The notes beneath the pieces were generated by a model. It worked only from the letters and a program-made list of their open reading frames with translations. It was not told the origin of the DNA and made no database searches. 64,000 nucleotides of DNA from Ramlibacter ginsenosidimutans (GTDB taxonomy: Bacteria > Pseudomonadota > Gammaproteobacteria > Burkholderiales > Burkholderiaceae_C), in the NCBI RefSeq assembly GCF_016654015.1, contig NZ_JAEPWM010000005.1, positions 248,001 through 312,000 on the forward strand. Direction: 5' to 3'. Within the stretch, counting starts at the first letter, position 1; each line of letters starts with the position of its first letter. A program made the position numbers and the translations under genes. Shown here piece by piece: positions 14,542 through 23,612 of the stretch.

Positions 14542-15303
14542 ATGCCAGCGCTTGCCCGTCCGCCCGTCGCCACGCCCTTGCTGCTGGCCCTTGCCCTCGT
14601 CACCGCTCCATGCTTCGCGTCGGAGCCGCACGAGGCGCACGCGAGCAAGCCGCACGCGACGAAGCCGCACGCGACGAAGCCGCACGCCAGCAAGAGTGCC
14701 GCCACGAAGGGCGCGCACGGCCCGCTCGCCGACATGGGCAAAGTGCGGGCCAGCAAGGACGTCGTGCAGGTCGCCAACTGGGTCTCCTACACGTACGACA
14801 GCCACCGCAGGCCTTTCGTGATCGTCGACAAGAAGGCGGCGCAGATGTACGTGTTCGACGGCTGGGGCAGGCTGTGGAACACCTCGCCGGTGCTGATCGG
14901 AAAGGCCGTGGGCGACGATTCCGCACCGGGCGTGGGCAGCAAGCGGCTGTCACAGCTCAAGCCGAGCGAGAAGACCACCCCGGCGGGCCGCTTCGAGGCG
15001 CGGCCCGGCAAGGACAACTACGGCAAGGACGTCGTCTGGATCGACTACGACGCCGCGCTCTCGATGCATGCGATCGCCAGCGTTTCGCCGAGCGAGCGCC
15101 GCGCCGAACGCATGGCGATGCCGGACCCGCGCGAGCACCGCATCTCCAATGGCTGCATCAACCTGCCACCCCGGTTCTTCAGTGGCGTGTTGTGGCCGAC
15201 GGTGCAAAAGCACGGAGCCATCGTGTACGTGTTGCCGGAGACGCGCACACCCGCGCAGCAATTCGGGGCGTACGACGTCAGCGGAGAGCGCAGTCCGGTT
15301 TGA
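14542..15303 (+). CDS. L,D-transpeptidase (YkuD) family exported protein (253 aa)
   Basis: A signal peptide (MPALARPPVATPLLLALALV) precedes a basic linker of repeated Lys-Pro-His-Ala units (residues about 35-52), then a YkuD-like domain with the catalytic motif ISNGCINLPPRFF and an upstream SMHAIASV His. It probably cross-links peptidoglycan or attaches protein to it in the periplasm. The ATG at 14542 gives a clean signal peptide; an in-frame start 59 codons earlier does not. The KPHA repeats come from tandem 15-bp DNA copies at roughly 14640-14692 and may vary between strains. Confidence 0.84.
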   Translation: MPALARPPVATPLLLALALVTAPCFASEPHEAHASKPHATKPHATKPHASKSAATKGAHGPLADMGKVRASKDVVQVANWVSYTYDSHRRPFVIVDKKAAQMYVFDGWGRLWNTSPVLIGKAVGDDSAPGVGSKRLSQLKPSEKTTPAGRFEARPGKDNYGKDVVWIDYDAALSMHAIASVSPSERRAERMAMPDPREHRISNGCINLPPRFFSGVLWPTVQKHGAIVYVLPETRTPAQQFGAYDVSGERSPV

Positions 15304-15389
15304 GTCCCGGGAACGGTTTGTGGCCGTGATGCAGCACCCGGCGGAGGAAACCGGCCGGCCTGCACGTCGCGTTGCTACAGTAGCCGGCG

Positions 15390-17417
15390 ATGCATGGACT
15401 TCCGGCCGCCCTCCTGATCGCGCTCGCCCTCGTGGCGCCTGCCGGCGCGCAAACCAGGGACCGGTCCCCGTTGCCGGAGCTGCTGCAGCGCGCCGGCGCC
15501 ACCACGACCCGCGGCGCTCCCGATCCGACGTTCCTCGACAACTCCCCGACCCGCGCCCAGCAGCTGCCGTTCTTCCGCGCGGTGATGGCCGCGCCGCTCG
15601 ATGCGCCGTACCGCGCCGGTGCGTTGGGAGATTCCTTGCGCGGTGCGGTCGGATCGCCCTATCAACTGGTCGGCTGGGCCGGGGCGCTCTGGGGCGTGCG
15701 CTTGCAGCGCTCGATCGACTTCGGCATGGGCGAGATCGAGGCATCGCTGCGCGCCGCGCCTGACCCGCTGGCAGCCGGCCTGGCGTGGATGGCTGCGACG
15801 AAATCCGGGGCCGGCTGGGCGCCGGTCCTGCCCGACCAGGCACAACTTCCCAATCCCCTGCGCTACGAGCTCGCGCGTGTCCTCGCCGCGATGGCGCAGT
15901 CGCACGCCTTCCTGCAACGCGCGTTCGAGCGCTTTCCCCCGGGCGTGACGCCGCAGTTGCTGCGGCGGCAGGCGCTCGACGGCCGGCTCACGCCGTTCGA
16001 GACGCCGGACTATCGGCAGCTGTTGCCCCTGGTCGAGCGCGAAGCCGTCGTCGCAGGGATGCTCGACCTGGCAGGCGCCGTCGAACACCTGCAGCGTTTC
16101 GTGAAAAGCGAAGCGGCGCTGCCTTCGGTCGCGTGGTCGCTGGAAACGCCTTTCGGCTGGATCGTCGTCGACACCACCGGCCGCAACAACCGCTACCGGC
16201 TGAAGGATCCATTGCTGGTGCTCGATGTCGGCGGCGACGACGAATACGAGTTCCTGCCACCGAGCGACACGCACGAGATCAGCGTGCTGCTGGACCAGGG
16301 CGGCAATGACCGGTATGTGACGGCCGCACCCGGCGCCGACCCGTCCAGCGCAACGCTGGGGTACGGCATCCTCTGGGACACTGAAGGCGATGACCGCTAC
16401 GAGGGAACGCAGCAGGCGCAGGCGTCCGCGCTCTTCGGCGCGGCCTTGCTGGTCGATGGGGGCGGCAGCAACCGCTTCGTGGCCAGCGGCCATTCGCAGG
16501 CCCACGCGATCGGCGGCCTCGCGCTGCTGGTGGGCGGCGGTGGCGACGACGAGTACACCGCGCAGACCCACTCGCAGGCCAGCGGCGGCCCGGGCGGCGT
16601 CGCGGTGCTGGTCGACACCGGCGGCAACGACCGCTACACGCTAGGCAACGACCCGCTGGTCCGGCCGTCACCGCAGCTCGCGGACCGCAACACGTCGATG
16701 GGGCAGGGCGCGGGCTACGGCATGCGCGGGGATTTGTTCGACGGCCGCGCCACCGCCGGCGGGATCGGCCTGTTGCTGGATCTGGCGGGCAACGATCGCT
16801 ATGAAGCGCAGCTGATGGCGCAGGGCTTCGGCTTTTACGAAGGCCTCGGCATGTTGATCGACGACGGCGGCAACGACCACTTCACAACGGCGTGGTACGG
16901 GATGGGCTCCGGGGTCCACACCGCCGCCGGGATTCTCCTGAAGCGCGGCGTCGGCAACGATATCTATCGCTCCACGCACGAGATGGTGCTGGGCTCGGGG
17001 AGCGATTTCTCCGTCGGCGTGTTCGTGGACGAGGGCGGTGACGACGAGTACACCGTCGGGAGGATGAGCCTGGGGAGCGCGTACGCGAACGCCACGGGCA
17101 TCTTCGTCGACGCCGCGGGCAACGACCGCTACATCGTCGCTTCGCCCTCGTGCCGCGCATTCGGCGCGGCGTCCATGCACGTGTGGGGCACCGCACGCGA
17201 AACCTTGCCGAGCCTGGCCCTCTTCATGGACCTCGGCGGCACCGACAGCTACCCGGCGCAGTGCGCGCGCGTAGGGAACAACAAGCTGTGGGCTGGCCCG
17301 CGCGAGTGGCCCCTGCTCGACCTGCCCAGCGAGTCAGGCTCCGGCGTCGACGGTGAATGGCCGCTGCCCTTCCCGCTGCACCTGATGACGCACGGCGCGC
17401 CTTCGACGGCGAATTGA
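15390..17417 (+). CDS. Exported GGND-repeat protein of unknown function (675 aa)
   Basis: A signal peptide (MHGLPAALLIALALVAPAGAQ) is followed by a roughly 230-residue helical domain. From about residue 270 to 620 there are at least nine irregular repeats of the type LLVDxGGNDxY, each followed by a Gly- and Gln-rich segment (HSQAHAIGGLALLV, GQGAGYG). The GGND turns, evenly spaced hydrophobic triplets and Asp/Asn content suggest a right-handed beta-helix or beta-roll that may bind calcium. It is not a canonical RTX protein, since the GGxGxDxLx nonapeptide is absent. No enzyme motif was found. It has its own start 86 bp after the transpeptidase gene. Confidence 0.8.
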   Translation: MHGLPAALLIALALVAPAGAQTRDRSPLPELLQRAGATTTRGAPDPTFLDNSPTRAQQLPFFRAVMAAPLDAPYRAGALGDSLRGAVGSPYQLVGWAGALWGVRLQRSIDFGMGEIEASLRAAPDPLAAGLAWMAATKSGAGWAPVLPDQAQLPNPLRYELARVLAAMAQSHAFLQRAFERFPPGVTPQLLRRQALDGRLTPFETPDYRQLLPLVEREAVVAGMLDLAGAVEHLQRFVKSEAALPSVAWSLETPFGWIVVDTTGRNNRYRLKDPLLVLDVGGDDEYEFLPPSDTHEISVLLDQGGNDRYVTAAPGADPSSATLGYGILWDTEGDDRYEGTQQAQASALFGAALLVDGGGSNRFVASGHSQAHAIGGLALLVGGGGDDEYTAQTHSQASGGPGGVAVLVDTGGNDRYTLGNDPLVRPSPQLADRNTSMGQGAGYGMRGDLFDGRATAGGIGLLLDLAGNDRYEAQLMAQGFGFYEGLGMLIDDGGNDHFTTAWYGMGSGVHTAAGILLKRGVGNDIYRSTHEMVLGSGSDFSVGVFVDEGGDDEYTVGRMSLGSAYANATGIFVDAAGNDRYIVASPSCRAFGAASMHVWGTARETLPSLALFMDLGGTDSYPAQCARVGNNKLWAGPREWPLLDLPSESGSGVDGEWPLPFPLHLMTHGAPSTAN

Positions 17418-17430
17418 GCAGGCGGCGACG

Positions 17431-18690
17431 CTAACGCGCGGTGGAGCCGGCCTTCGCGGCCGCTGCCCCAGCAACGGCAGCGCCGAAGTCCTTGCGCTCC
17501 AGCAGGCGCGATACGGCGTAGCCGATCACCAGGGCCCAGAACGGTGCCCCGACGTTGAGGATCGGCACGTCGGCCACGGTGACGATGAACGTGACGAGCG
17601 CGCCCAGCGTGAAGCGATCGCGGAAAGCGACGCCGAAGGCCGTCTGCAGCACACGCAGCATGGCGAGTCCGGCGAGGGTGGCGATGAAAGCGGGCGGGGC
17701 CGCCAGCATCAGGCGGGTGAACAGCGGGGCGAAGAGGCCGAAGGCCAGCGCCAGCACGCCGACTGCGATGCCGGCCGCGTAGTGGCGGCTGTGCTCGCCC
17801 GACCCCGAGATGATGGCGTTCACCGGGCCGGTGAGGCAGGTCGAGACCGTGCCGACCAGCGCGGCAAGCATCGAACCCGCGCCGCAGGCGACGGTGATCG
17901 CGTTGATCGGCGGCCTGTGTCCCGCGGCATCGAGCACGGCGAAGCCCTGGCCGTTCTGCACGACGAGCACGGTGATCGCGAGTGGGACGACCAGCTCCAC
18001 CATGGCGCGCCACGAGAACACGGGCACGACCACGGTCGGGTGGGCCAGCACGTGCAGCGCCCCGCCGTTCCAGTGGAACTGTCCGAGCAGGGCGATGGCC
18101 GCCGCCCCGGCGAGGAGTGCACCGATCAGCGGTGGCATGCGGCGCGACCATGTGGCCGAGGCGCCGAGCAGCACGAACACGACGATCATCGGCGCCGCGA
18201 TCCAGGCGTCGTCGCGCACCGCGTACACGAGGCCCAGGCCGAAGCGCAGGAACACGCCCGCCACCATCCCCATCACGATCGGCATCGGCGCGGACTGCAT
18301 GGCTCGCCGCACCCAGCCCGAGAGGCCCAGGGCCAGCATGAGCAATCCCGTGGCGAGGAACGCGCCGACGACCTCGGCCCAGCGGAGGTGGCCGAGCGCG
18401 GGGCCCACCAGCACGGTGCCCGGGATCGTCCAGAAGAACACGAGCGGCTGCCGGTACAGCGTGCAGAAGAGAAGCGTGATCAGCCCGTTGACGAAGAACG
18501 CGCCGAAGATCCATGACGACAGGTCCGATTCGCTCAGGCCGCCACGCGCACCGACTGCGAGGATGATCGCGACCGGCCCCGAGGCAGCGAACAGGAAGCC
18601 GATCACCGCGTTGGCAAGATAGAGCCCGCCGGAATCGGAGACCATCTGACGCAGTCCGGGAAGGGGCCTGTGGACGGACTCCAGGGGCAT
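17431..18690 (-). CDS. benE: BenE-family benzoate/H+ symporter (419 aa)
   Basis: This is an inner-membrane BenE transporter with about 12 hydrophobic helices. Family features include LYLANAVIGFLFAASGPVAIILAVGARGG, PLVFFWTIPGTVLVGPAL, a central NGQGFAVLDAAGHRPPINAIT and the conserved TCLTGPVNAI loop. It presumably imports benzoate or a related aromatic acid using the proton gradient, which fits the 4-hydroxybenzoate genes 5 kb away. It is convergent with the GGND-repeat gene and divergent from the CDF transporter. The Met at 18690 is the first start compatible with the family's N-terminus. Confidence 0.88.
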   Translation of the reverse strand: MPLESVHRPLPGLRQMVSDSGGLYLANAVIGFLFAASGPVAIILAVGARGGLSESDLSSWIFGAFFVNGLITLLFCTLYRQPLVFFWTIPGTVLVGPALGHLRWAEVVGAFLATGLLMLALGLSGWVRRAMQSAPMPIVMGMVAGVFLRFGLGLVYAVRDDAWIAAPMIVVFVLLGASATWSRRMPPLIGALLAGAAAIALLGQFHWNGGALHVLAHPTVVVPVFSWRAMVELVVPLAITVLVVQNGQGFAVLDAAGHRPPINAITVACGAGSMLAALVGTVSTCLTGPVNAIISGSGEHSRHYAAGIAVGVLALAFGLFAPLFTRLMLAAPPAFIATLAGLAMLRVLQTAFGVAFRDRFTLGALVTFIVTVADVPILNVGAPFWALVIGYAVSRLLERKDFGAAVAGAAAAKAGSTAR

Positions 18691-18807
18691 GGCGGGCTCC
18701 AGGTTGAGGCGACGGGCGCGATTGTGCCGCAGTCACGGGTGCCTGCCTGCGTCAGCCCGGCGCACTGACATGCGATGACAGAATGCGCGGCTGGACACCT
18801 GCCCACC

Positions 18808-19434
18808 ATGACCCAAGAAGAAACCTCGCAACCGATCCGCAACGAGAAGACGAAAGCCGACCGCCGCACCCTGGCGACGGCGCTCGTCGCCAATGTCGTC
18901 ATGTTCGCGGTGGGGTTGGTCGGCTGGCGCGTTGCCCACTCAGCCGCATTGCTTGCGGACGCGCTCGACATGCTGGCCGACGCGTCCGGCTATGCGGTCG
19001 CGTTCCTCGCGGTGGGACGCAGCGAGCGGCTGCAGCGCGCAGCGGCGCGATGGAACGGGACCATGCTCATCGCGCTGGGGATCGGCGTCTTCGTGGAGGT
19101 CGCGCATCGCTGGGCCGGTGGCGCGGAGCCGCACGGCGGCTGGATCATGCTGTTCGCCTGCCTGTCCCTCCTGGTGAACGGCTTCGTCCTGCACACCTTG
19201 CGCCGGTACCGACAGAGCCCCGAGTTGCATCTGCGCGCGACCTGGGTCGACACGCGCGCCGATGTTCTCGTGAACGTGGGCGTGCTGGTCTCCGGTGCGC
19301 TCGTCGCTGCCAGTGGCTGGCGCGTCATCGACCTTCTTGCGGGAGCGATCCTGGCCATCTTCGTCATCCACGAAGGCTGGGAATTGTGGGAAGGCGAGGA
19401 GGAGGAGGAAGCCGGCGGCCCATCATCAGGGTGA
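18808..19434 (+). CDS. Cation diffusion facilitator-like transporter (208 aa)
   Basis: This is a compact CDF-type membrane protein with about six helices and an acidic C-terminal tail (EGEEEEEAGG). The metal-site helices are recognisable: ALLADALDMLADASGYAVAFLAVG and HLRATWVDTRADVLVNVGVLVSG. The first Asp/His position differs from the classic HxxxD of zinc exporters (Leu-Ala-Asp-Ala here), so specificity is open. It lacks the usual cytoplasmic domain of about 80 residues, making it a short form. The ATG at 18808 (MTQEETSQPIRNEK) is preferred over 18775. Confidence 0.8.
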   Translation: MTQEETSQPIRNEKTKADRRTLATALVANVVMFAVGLVGWRVAHSAALLADALDMLADASGYAVAFLAVGRSERLQRAAARWNGTMLIALGIGVFVEVAHRWAGGAEPHGGWIMLFACLSLLVNGFVLHTLRRYRQSPELHLRATWVDTRADVLVNVGVLVSGALVAASGWRVIDLLAGAILAIFVIHEGWELWEGEEEEEAGGPSSG

Positions 19435-19600
19435 GGCCGGAAGCGTGCCCTTGCGCAGCGGGTCGCGCCCGTTTTGACCTGCATCAGTGACAGTGCGCGA
19501 CGGGTTCCTATATTGAATCCGTGCCATGTGGGCAGGTTGGCCTGCCGACGAACCCTTTCCCTCAGCCGAAGGCGCAGTGCCGCCCGCAGGGAGGCCCTCC

Positions 19601-20704
19601 ATGAAGAACATGCGCGTCGTCGTCACCCGGTATGGCGGGCCTGACGTCCTGTCGTTGATCGAGGAGGAGTGCCCCGAACCCAAGCCGGATGAAGCGCGCG
19701 TTCGCGTGCTGGCTGCGGGCGTTTCGTTGCCCGACGTGATGATGCGCGAGGGCATTCATCCCGAAAAACCCGTTCCGCCCTTCACGCCCGGCTGGGATCT
19801 CGTGGGAACCGTGGATCGCGTCGGCGCAAGAGTGCGCGACCTTCGCGAAGGCCAGCTCGTCGCCGCAGTGCCCATCACCGGAGCGTATGCGCAGTACGTC
19901 TGCCTGCCCAGGGAAGAACTGCTTTGCGTGCCGCCCGGCGTGGACCCGGCCGAGGCCGTGAGCATCGGCCTGAACTACGTCACGGCTTGGCAGATGCTGC
20001 ACCGCGCCGCCCACGTGAAGCGCGGCGACCGCGTGCTCGTCCACGGCGCTGCCGGCGGCGTCGGAACCGCACTGCTGCAACTGGGCCGGCTCGCGGGCCT
20101 GGAGATGTACGGTACCTGTGCAGCGCCAGGCGCCGCGGTCGTTGCCGCGCACGGCGCCACGCCGATCGACTACGAGAAGCAGGACTTCGTGCGCGAAATC
20201 CACCGGCTCGTTCCAGAAGGGCTGGACGTGGTCTTCGACAGCATCGGAGGATCCCACATCTGGCGTTCGCGCGAGGCCTTGCGTGCGGGGGGGCGTGTGA
20301 TCGCGTACGGGCTCACAGGATCGCTGCGCGGCGGGCGCATCACCGGAGAGCGTCCGCACCGCCTGCGCGGTCTCGCGATGTACGGCTTGTACATTGCAGC
20401 CGCCTGGGTGCTTCCGGGACGAAGACGCGTGGTGCCCTACAGCATCCAGTGGTTGAAGCGGCGCCGGCCCGACCTGTTCCGCGAGGACCTGGGTGCGCTG
20501 CTCGACCTGCTCCGGACGGGAAAGATCAGGCCGATCATCTTCAGGCGGTTTCCGCTCGCGCAGGCAAGGCAGGCGCAGGAGCTGCTCGGGCAGGGCGGCG
20601 TGACCGGCAAGATCGTCCTGATTCCCAATGAGCCCTCTCGCCAAGCTGCCATGCGCGAGGACGCAGGCACGTGCCGGGCCGAGCTGTCCGATGCGGCAGG
20701 ATGA
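19601..20704 (+). CDS. Medium-chain reductase, quinone oxidoreductase-like (367 aa)
   Basis: This is an MDR-superfamily NADPH-dependent oxidoreductase. The N-terminal GroES-like domain reads MRVVVTRYGGPDVLSLIEEECPEPKPDE, with TPGWDLVGTVDRVGARV. The Rossmann motif is VHGAAGGVGTALLQLGRLAG. No catalytic zinc-binding Cys/His set is seen, as usual for the quinone reductase branch. A non-family tail of about 22 residues (SRQAAMREDAGTCRAELSDAAG) follows the normal end. The ATG at 19601 is preceded by AGGGAGG, a strong ribosome-binding site. The substrate is unknown. Confidence 0.86.
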   Translation: MKNMRVVVTRYGGPDVLSLIEEECPEPKPDEARVRVLAAGVSLPDVMMREGIHPEKPVPPFTPGWDLVGTVDRVGARVRDLREGQLVAAVPITGAYAQYVCLPREELLCVPPGVDPAEAVSIGLNYVTAWQMLHRAAHVKRGDRVLVHGAAGGVGTALLQLGRLAGLEMYGTCAAPGAAVVAAHGATPIDYEKQDFVREIHRLVPEGLDVVFDSIGGSHIWRSREALRAGGRVIAYGLTGSLRGGRITGERPHRLRGLAMYGLYIAAAWVLPGRRRVVPYSIQWLKRRRPDLFREDLGALLDLLRTGKIRPIIFRRFPLAQARQAQELLGQGGVTGKIVLIPNEPSRQAAMREDAGTCRAELSDAAG

Positions 20705-20752
20705 ACGTCGGGCGACGTCTTGATGTAGCCCTCGCGCACGAGTGGCGCTGCC

Positions 20753-20980
20753 CTATCCGCGCTCCTGGCGCAGCAGACTTTCGCCCGCCGGCGTGAGATG
20801 CACCCATTCCGTTCCGCTCCGGTCGCGGCTGCGGGCCAACAGGCCACGGGCGTTCGCTTCCTCCCAGACGGGCAGGCGAGGGCACGACGTCTTCCACGCG
20901 TCCATGACTTCCAGGTAGGGGCGTCCGCTGCCGATCCATGCGACCAGGTCGGCCACCAGCGGGTCGATGATGCGAGCCAT
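20753..20980 (-). CDS. Small hypothetical protein, winged-helix-like (75 aa)
   Basis: No family was assigned. The sequence MARIIDPLVADLVAWIGSGRPYLEVMDAWKTSCPRLPVWEEANARGLL followed by WVHLTPAGESLLRQERG has the helix-helix-wing look of a small winged-helix domain. The start at 20980 is chosen because AAAGGAG lies 6 nt upstream; a Met six codons earlier overlaps that site. It is divergent from the histidine kinase gene at 21158. Confidence 0.6.
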   Translation of the reverse strand: MARIIDPLVADLVAWIGSGRPYLEVMDAWKTSCPRLPVWEEANARGLLARSRDRSGTEWVHLTPAGESLLRQERG

Positions 20981-21157
20981 CCAGCGCTCCTTTGACATCC
21001 GGCAGCCTACGCCTCGGCTGCGTCGACCACAACGGGCGGCCGCCTCGTCAGGACCAGCCTTCGCGCGAGACTCATCCCAATGCCCGGCGCGCGCGCGGCT
21101 CATCAGTTCTGTGGCCCCCATCGGGTACATTGCTCTTGTCCCTCGCAGTACCCGGGC

Positions 21158-22429
21158 ATGCAGTCTCTCATCCTCCGTCTCCACCTCGCCAGCCATGACC
21201 TCGCGACCATCCGCAAGCATGCGCGGGAAACGGCCGGGCTGGTAGGGCTCGAGGGGCTTCAGCAGGCGCGGATGGCGACGGCCGTTTCCGAGATCGCGCG
21301 CAACGCCCGCGACTTCGCCGGCGGCGGGATGCTCGAGTTCCGCATCGAGCCATCCGACACCGCGCCCCAGGGCCAGTGCCTGGTCGCACAGGTGAGCGAC
21401 GACGGTCCGGGCATCCGCGACATCGATGCTGCCGTCCGCGGTGTCCGCTTGCCATCGGGCCGCATGTCCTCGGGCCTCGCCGGCAGCTGGCGTCTGGTGG
21501 ACCGCATGTCGGTCGTGTGCCCGCCGCCCGGCGGCACCGTGGTGCGGATGGAGATCGACTTGCCGCGCGGGGCGCGCACCCTCTCGCCCGCAGACGTGCA
21601 GGGCATCGCCGCCGAAATCGCGCGTCGCCAGCCGGCTTCGCCGCTCCAGGAGCTCGAGGAGCAGAACCGCGAGCTGCTCAAGATCCACCAGGAGTTGCGC
21701 GACAAGCAGGCGGCGCTGGAACAGGCCGACGAGCGCAAGAACCAGTTCGTCAAGACGCTCGTCCACGAGCTGCGCACGCCGCTCTCCACCCTGGACATGA
21801 ACCTGGCGCTGCTGCGACGCAAGCCGGAGCTTGCCGCCGCCGAGTTGCTCGCGCGCTGCGAGGTCATGGGGCGGCAGACCGCACAGCTGACCAAGCTCGT
21901 GGACGAACTGATGGACGCCGCGAGTGTCAGCCAGGGCAAGGTGCAGTTGCGCAAGGCGCCGTCCGAGCTGAATGCGCTGGTCACCAGCGCGGTGGAGATG
22001 AGCGGGGCGGCCGTCGCCGCAAAGGCCCACGACCTGAAGGTGCACCTGAGCGGCGAGCCCTTGTGGGTCGAGGCCGATGCCACGCGCCTGCGCCAGGTCA
22101 TCTGCAACCTGCTGCAGAACTCGGCGCGCTACACGCCCACGCGCGGCGTGATCGAGATCGACGTGGCGCGCGCCGACAACCGCGCCGTGGTGAAGGTGAT
22201 GGACAACGGCATCGGCATCCCGAGCGACCTGCTGCCGCACGTGTTCGAGCTGTTCGTGCAGGGCGAGGCCAAGCCGCCCGGCAGCGAGGGCGGCCTCGGG
22301 ATCGGCCTCACGCTCGTGCACCACCTGGTGGCGCGCCACGGCGGCGAAGTGGATGTCGCCAGCGACGGCCCCGACAAGGGCAGCACCTTCACGGTCACGC
22401 TGCCGCTGATCCCGAAGCCGGCAGGCTGA
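21158..22429 (+). CDS. Sensor histidine kinase with N-terminal RsbT-like ATPase module (423 aa)
   Basis: Residues 1-140 resemble an RsbW/RsbT-type GHKL module (RMATAVSEIARNARDFAGGG, then VSDDGPGI). A short coiled-coil (LQELEEQNRELLKIHQELRDKQ) links it to a HisKA dimerisation helix with the phospho-acceptor His in FVKTLVHELRTPLSTLDMN. A complete HATPase_c follows, with N-box QVICNLLQNSARYTP, G1 VMDNGIGIPSD and G2 GGLGIGLTLVHHLVARHGG. No membrane segment or signal peptide is present, so it is probably a cytoplasmic sensor. No response regulator is adjacent, making it an orphan kinase. The ATG at 21158 starts the RsbT-like part. Confidence 0.85.
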   Translation: MQSLILRLHLASHDLATIRKHARETAGLVGLEGLQQARMATAVSEIARNARDFAGGGMLEFRIEPSDTAPQGQCLVAQVSDDGPGIRDIDAAVRGVRLPSGRMSSGLAGSWRLVDRMSVVCPPPGGTVVRMEIDLPRGARTLSPADVQGIAAEIARRQPASPLQELEEQNRELLKIHQELRDKQAALEQADERKNQFVKTLVHELRTPLSTLDMNLALLRRKPELAAAELLARCEVMGRQTAQLTKLVDELMDAASVSQGKVQLRKAPSELNALVTSAVEMSGAAVAAKAHDLKVHLSGEPLWVEADATRLRQVICNLLQNSARYTPTRGVIEIDVARADNRAVVKVMDNGIGIPSDLLPHVFELFVQGEAKPPGSEGGLGIGLTLVHHLVARHGGEVDVASDGPDKGSTFTVTLPLIPKPAG

Positions 22430-22438
22430 CAGCAAATA

Positions 22439-22462
22439 GCCCGAACGTTCACCCGTTCGGGC
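22439..22462 (+). terminator. Hairpin after the histidine kinase gene
   Basis: A 9-bp perfect stem (GCCCGAACG / CGTTCGGGC) with a 6-nt loop lies 10 bp after the kinase stop. The 3' flank is GAGGGAAAAC rather than a T-run, so efficiency is uncertain. Confidence 0.5.
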
Positions 22463-22515
22463 GAGGGAAAACTTTCCTCCTTTACCAACAATGCTGGCGA
22501 AGGAGTGGAACCCTG

Positions 22516-22746
22516 ATGTCGCCTGCTCAAGTCCTTTGCGCCGTGGCAGTCTTCGCGCTCGTGCAGATGGCGAGCGGTGTGCATCACACCACCGCGCATG
22601 CTGTTGAATACCCGACGCGCGAGAGCGCAGCGCCGACACTCGACGTGGCGGGCTTCCTGGAGTGGCTCGTCGACGGCCTGCGGGACCAACAGGCCGCCGG
22701 TGCCCTGGAGGACCCGGAAGTCGCTGCCGCACGCGAGGGACGCTAG
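22516..22746 (+). CDS. Small exported or membrane protein, unknown (76 aa)
   Basis: The sequence MSPAQVLCAVAVFALVQMASG forms a hydrophobic N-terminus (signal peptide or anchor), followed by a short acidic soluble part (LDVAGFLEWLVDGLRDQQAAGALEDPEVAAAREGR). GAAGGAG lies upstream of the ATG, at a rather long spacing of about 12 nt. No family was recognised. It is isolated between the kinase terminator and the convergent SYLF gene. Coding status is plausible but not certain. Confidence 0.45.
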   Translation: MSPAQVLCAVAVFALVQMASGVHHTTAHAVEYPTRESAAPTLDVAGFLEWLVDGLRDQQAAGALEDPEVAAAREGR

Positions 22747-22807
22747 GCCAGCCTCGCCCGTGAGGCGCCGGACCGCCCGACAGCGACGGCCCGCGCGCGC
22801 TTCGCAC

Positions 22808-23383
22808 TTACATCGCGACCGGCGTGATCTTCGTCCCGTCGACCTTCGCGGCCGCCATCAGGCCCGAGTTCGTGAGCGCGAAGGCCACAACGTCGTTCTT
22901 CGCGCTCAAGGTGTCGAGCGTGGCGTTGGCGCCATCGCGCACCACCGCCACCGACGCATCCGCGCCGGCGGTCCAGCCATGGCTGGCCAGGAATTTGTCG
23001 AGCGCTTGCGGCGTGAGGAACATGAAGACCATCGCCTTCGACTGGGCGCCGGCCTGCCATCCGACCGACAGGCCGGTGATGTCGTAGAAGCTGTCCGGAC
23101 GCCCCCGGGCGTGCAGGACGCCGCGTCCGTGCTCGCCACCGACGACCAAGCCGGCTTCGAGGATGCGCGGGAAGACGAGCGTGGCGACTGCCTTGCGTTC
23201 GAGGTCGCGCGCACCCGGCACCGACGCATAGAGCGTCGCCATCGTGCGGGACGCTCCCTCTTCCACGCCTTCCCTCGTGCTGTCCGAAGGTTGGGGCGGG
23301 CCCTGGTTCACGGTGCAGCCCGAGACCAGCATCAACGCGGAGGCTACGGCCGCCGCGATCTTCATGCGCTTTCCAGCGAGCAT
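22808..23383 (-). CDS. SYLF-domain (YSC84-like) lipoprotein (191 aa)
   Basis: A lipoprotein signal peptide with lipobox LVSGC (Cys23) is followed by a SYLF/YSC84 domain: ATLVFPRILEAGLVVGGEHGRGVLHARG, SFYDITGLSVGWQAGAQSKAMVFMF and a C-terminal ALTNSGLMAAAKVDGTKI. SYLF domains bind phosphoinositides in eukaryotes; bacterial members are envelope lipoproteins of unclear role, often stress-induced. The Met at 23383 has AAGGAG about 5 nt upstream. The gene is monocistronic. Confidence 0.86.
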   Translation of the reverse strand: MLAGKRMKIAAAVASALMLVSGCTVNQGPPQPSDSTREGVEEGASRTMATLYASVPGARDLERKAVATLVFPRILEAGLVVGGEHGRGVLHARGRPDSFYDITGLSVGWQAGAQSKAMVFMFLTPQALDKFLASHGWTAGADASVAVVRDGANATLDTLSAKNDVVAFALTNSGLMAAAKVDGTKITPVAM

Positions 23384-23612
23384 CTCTTTCTCCTTGCGAG
23401 TGGATGGGCGGAAATAAGTATGCGCTTGGATGGCGCGGCTGGGGGGTGATGCACGGGGCGCGCGCTGCGGTCGGGAACGGGCATGAGCTCGGCGCTTGCT
23501 CATCGCTGTTCGCCAATGGAAGAGGCAGGGCTGGCGCCTCACCGTGGGGCGCCCGCCGCCGCCCCGCTCGCGCATCACGTGCGCAGGACGCAAGGCGCGA
23601 GCGGGGGTTCGG

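Noticed and set aside
14640..14692. Short regularly spaced repeats considered as a CRISPR array.
   Set aside because: The repeats are 15 bp without spacers and encode the KPHA linker of the L,D-transpeptidase in frame.
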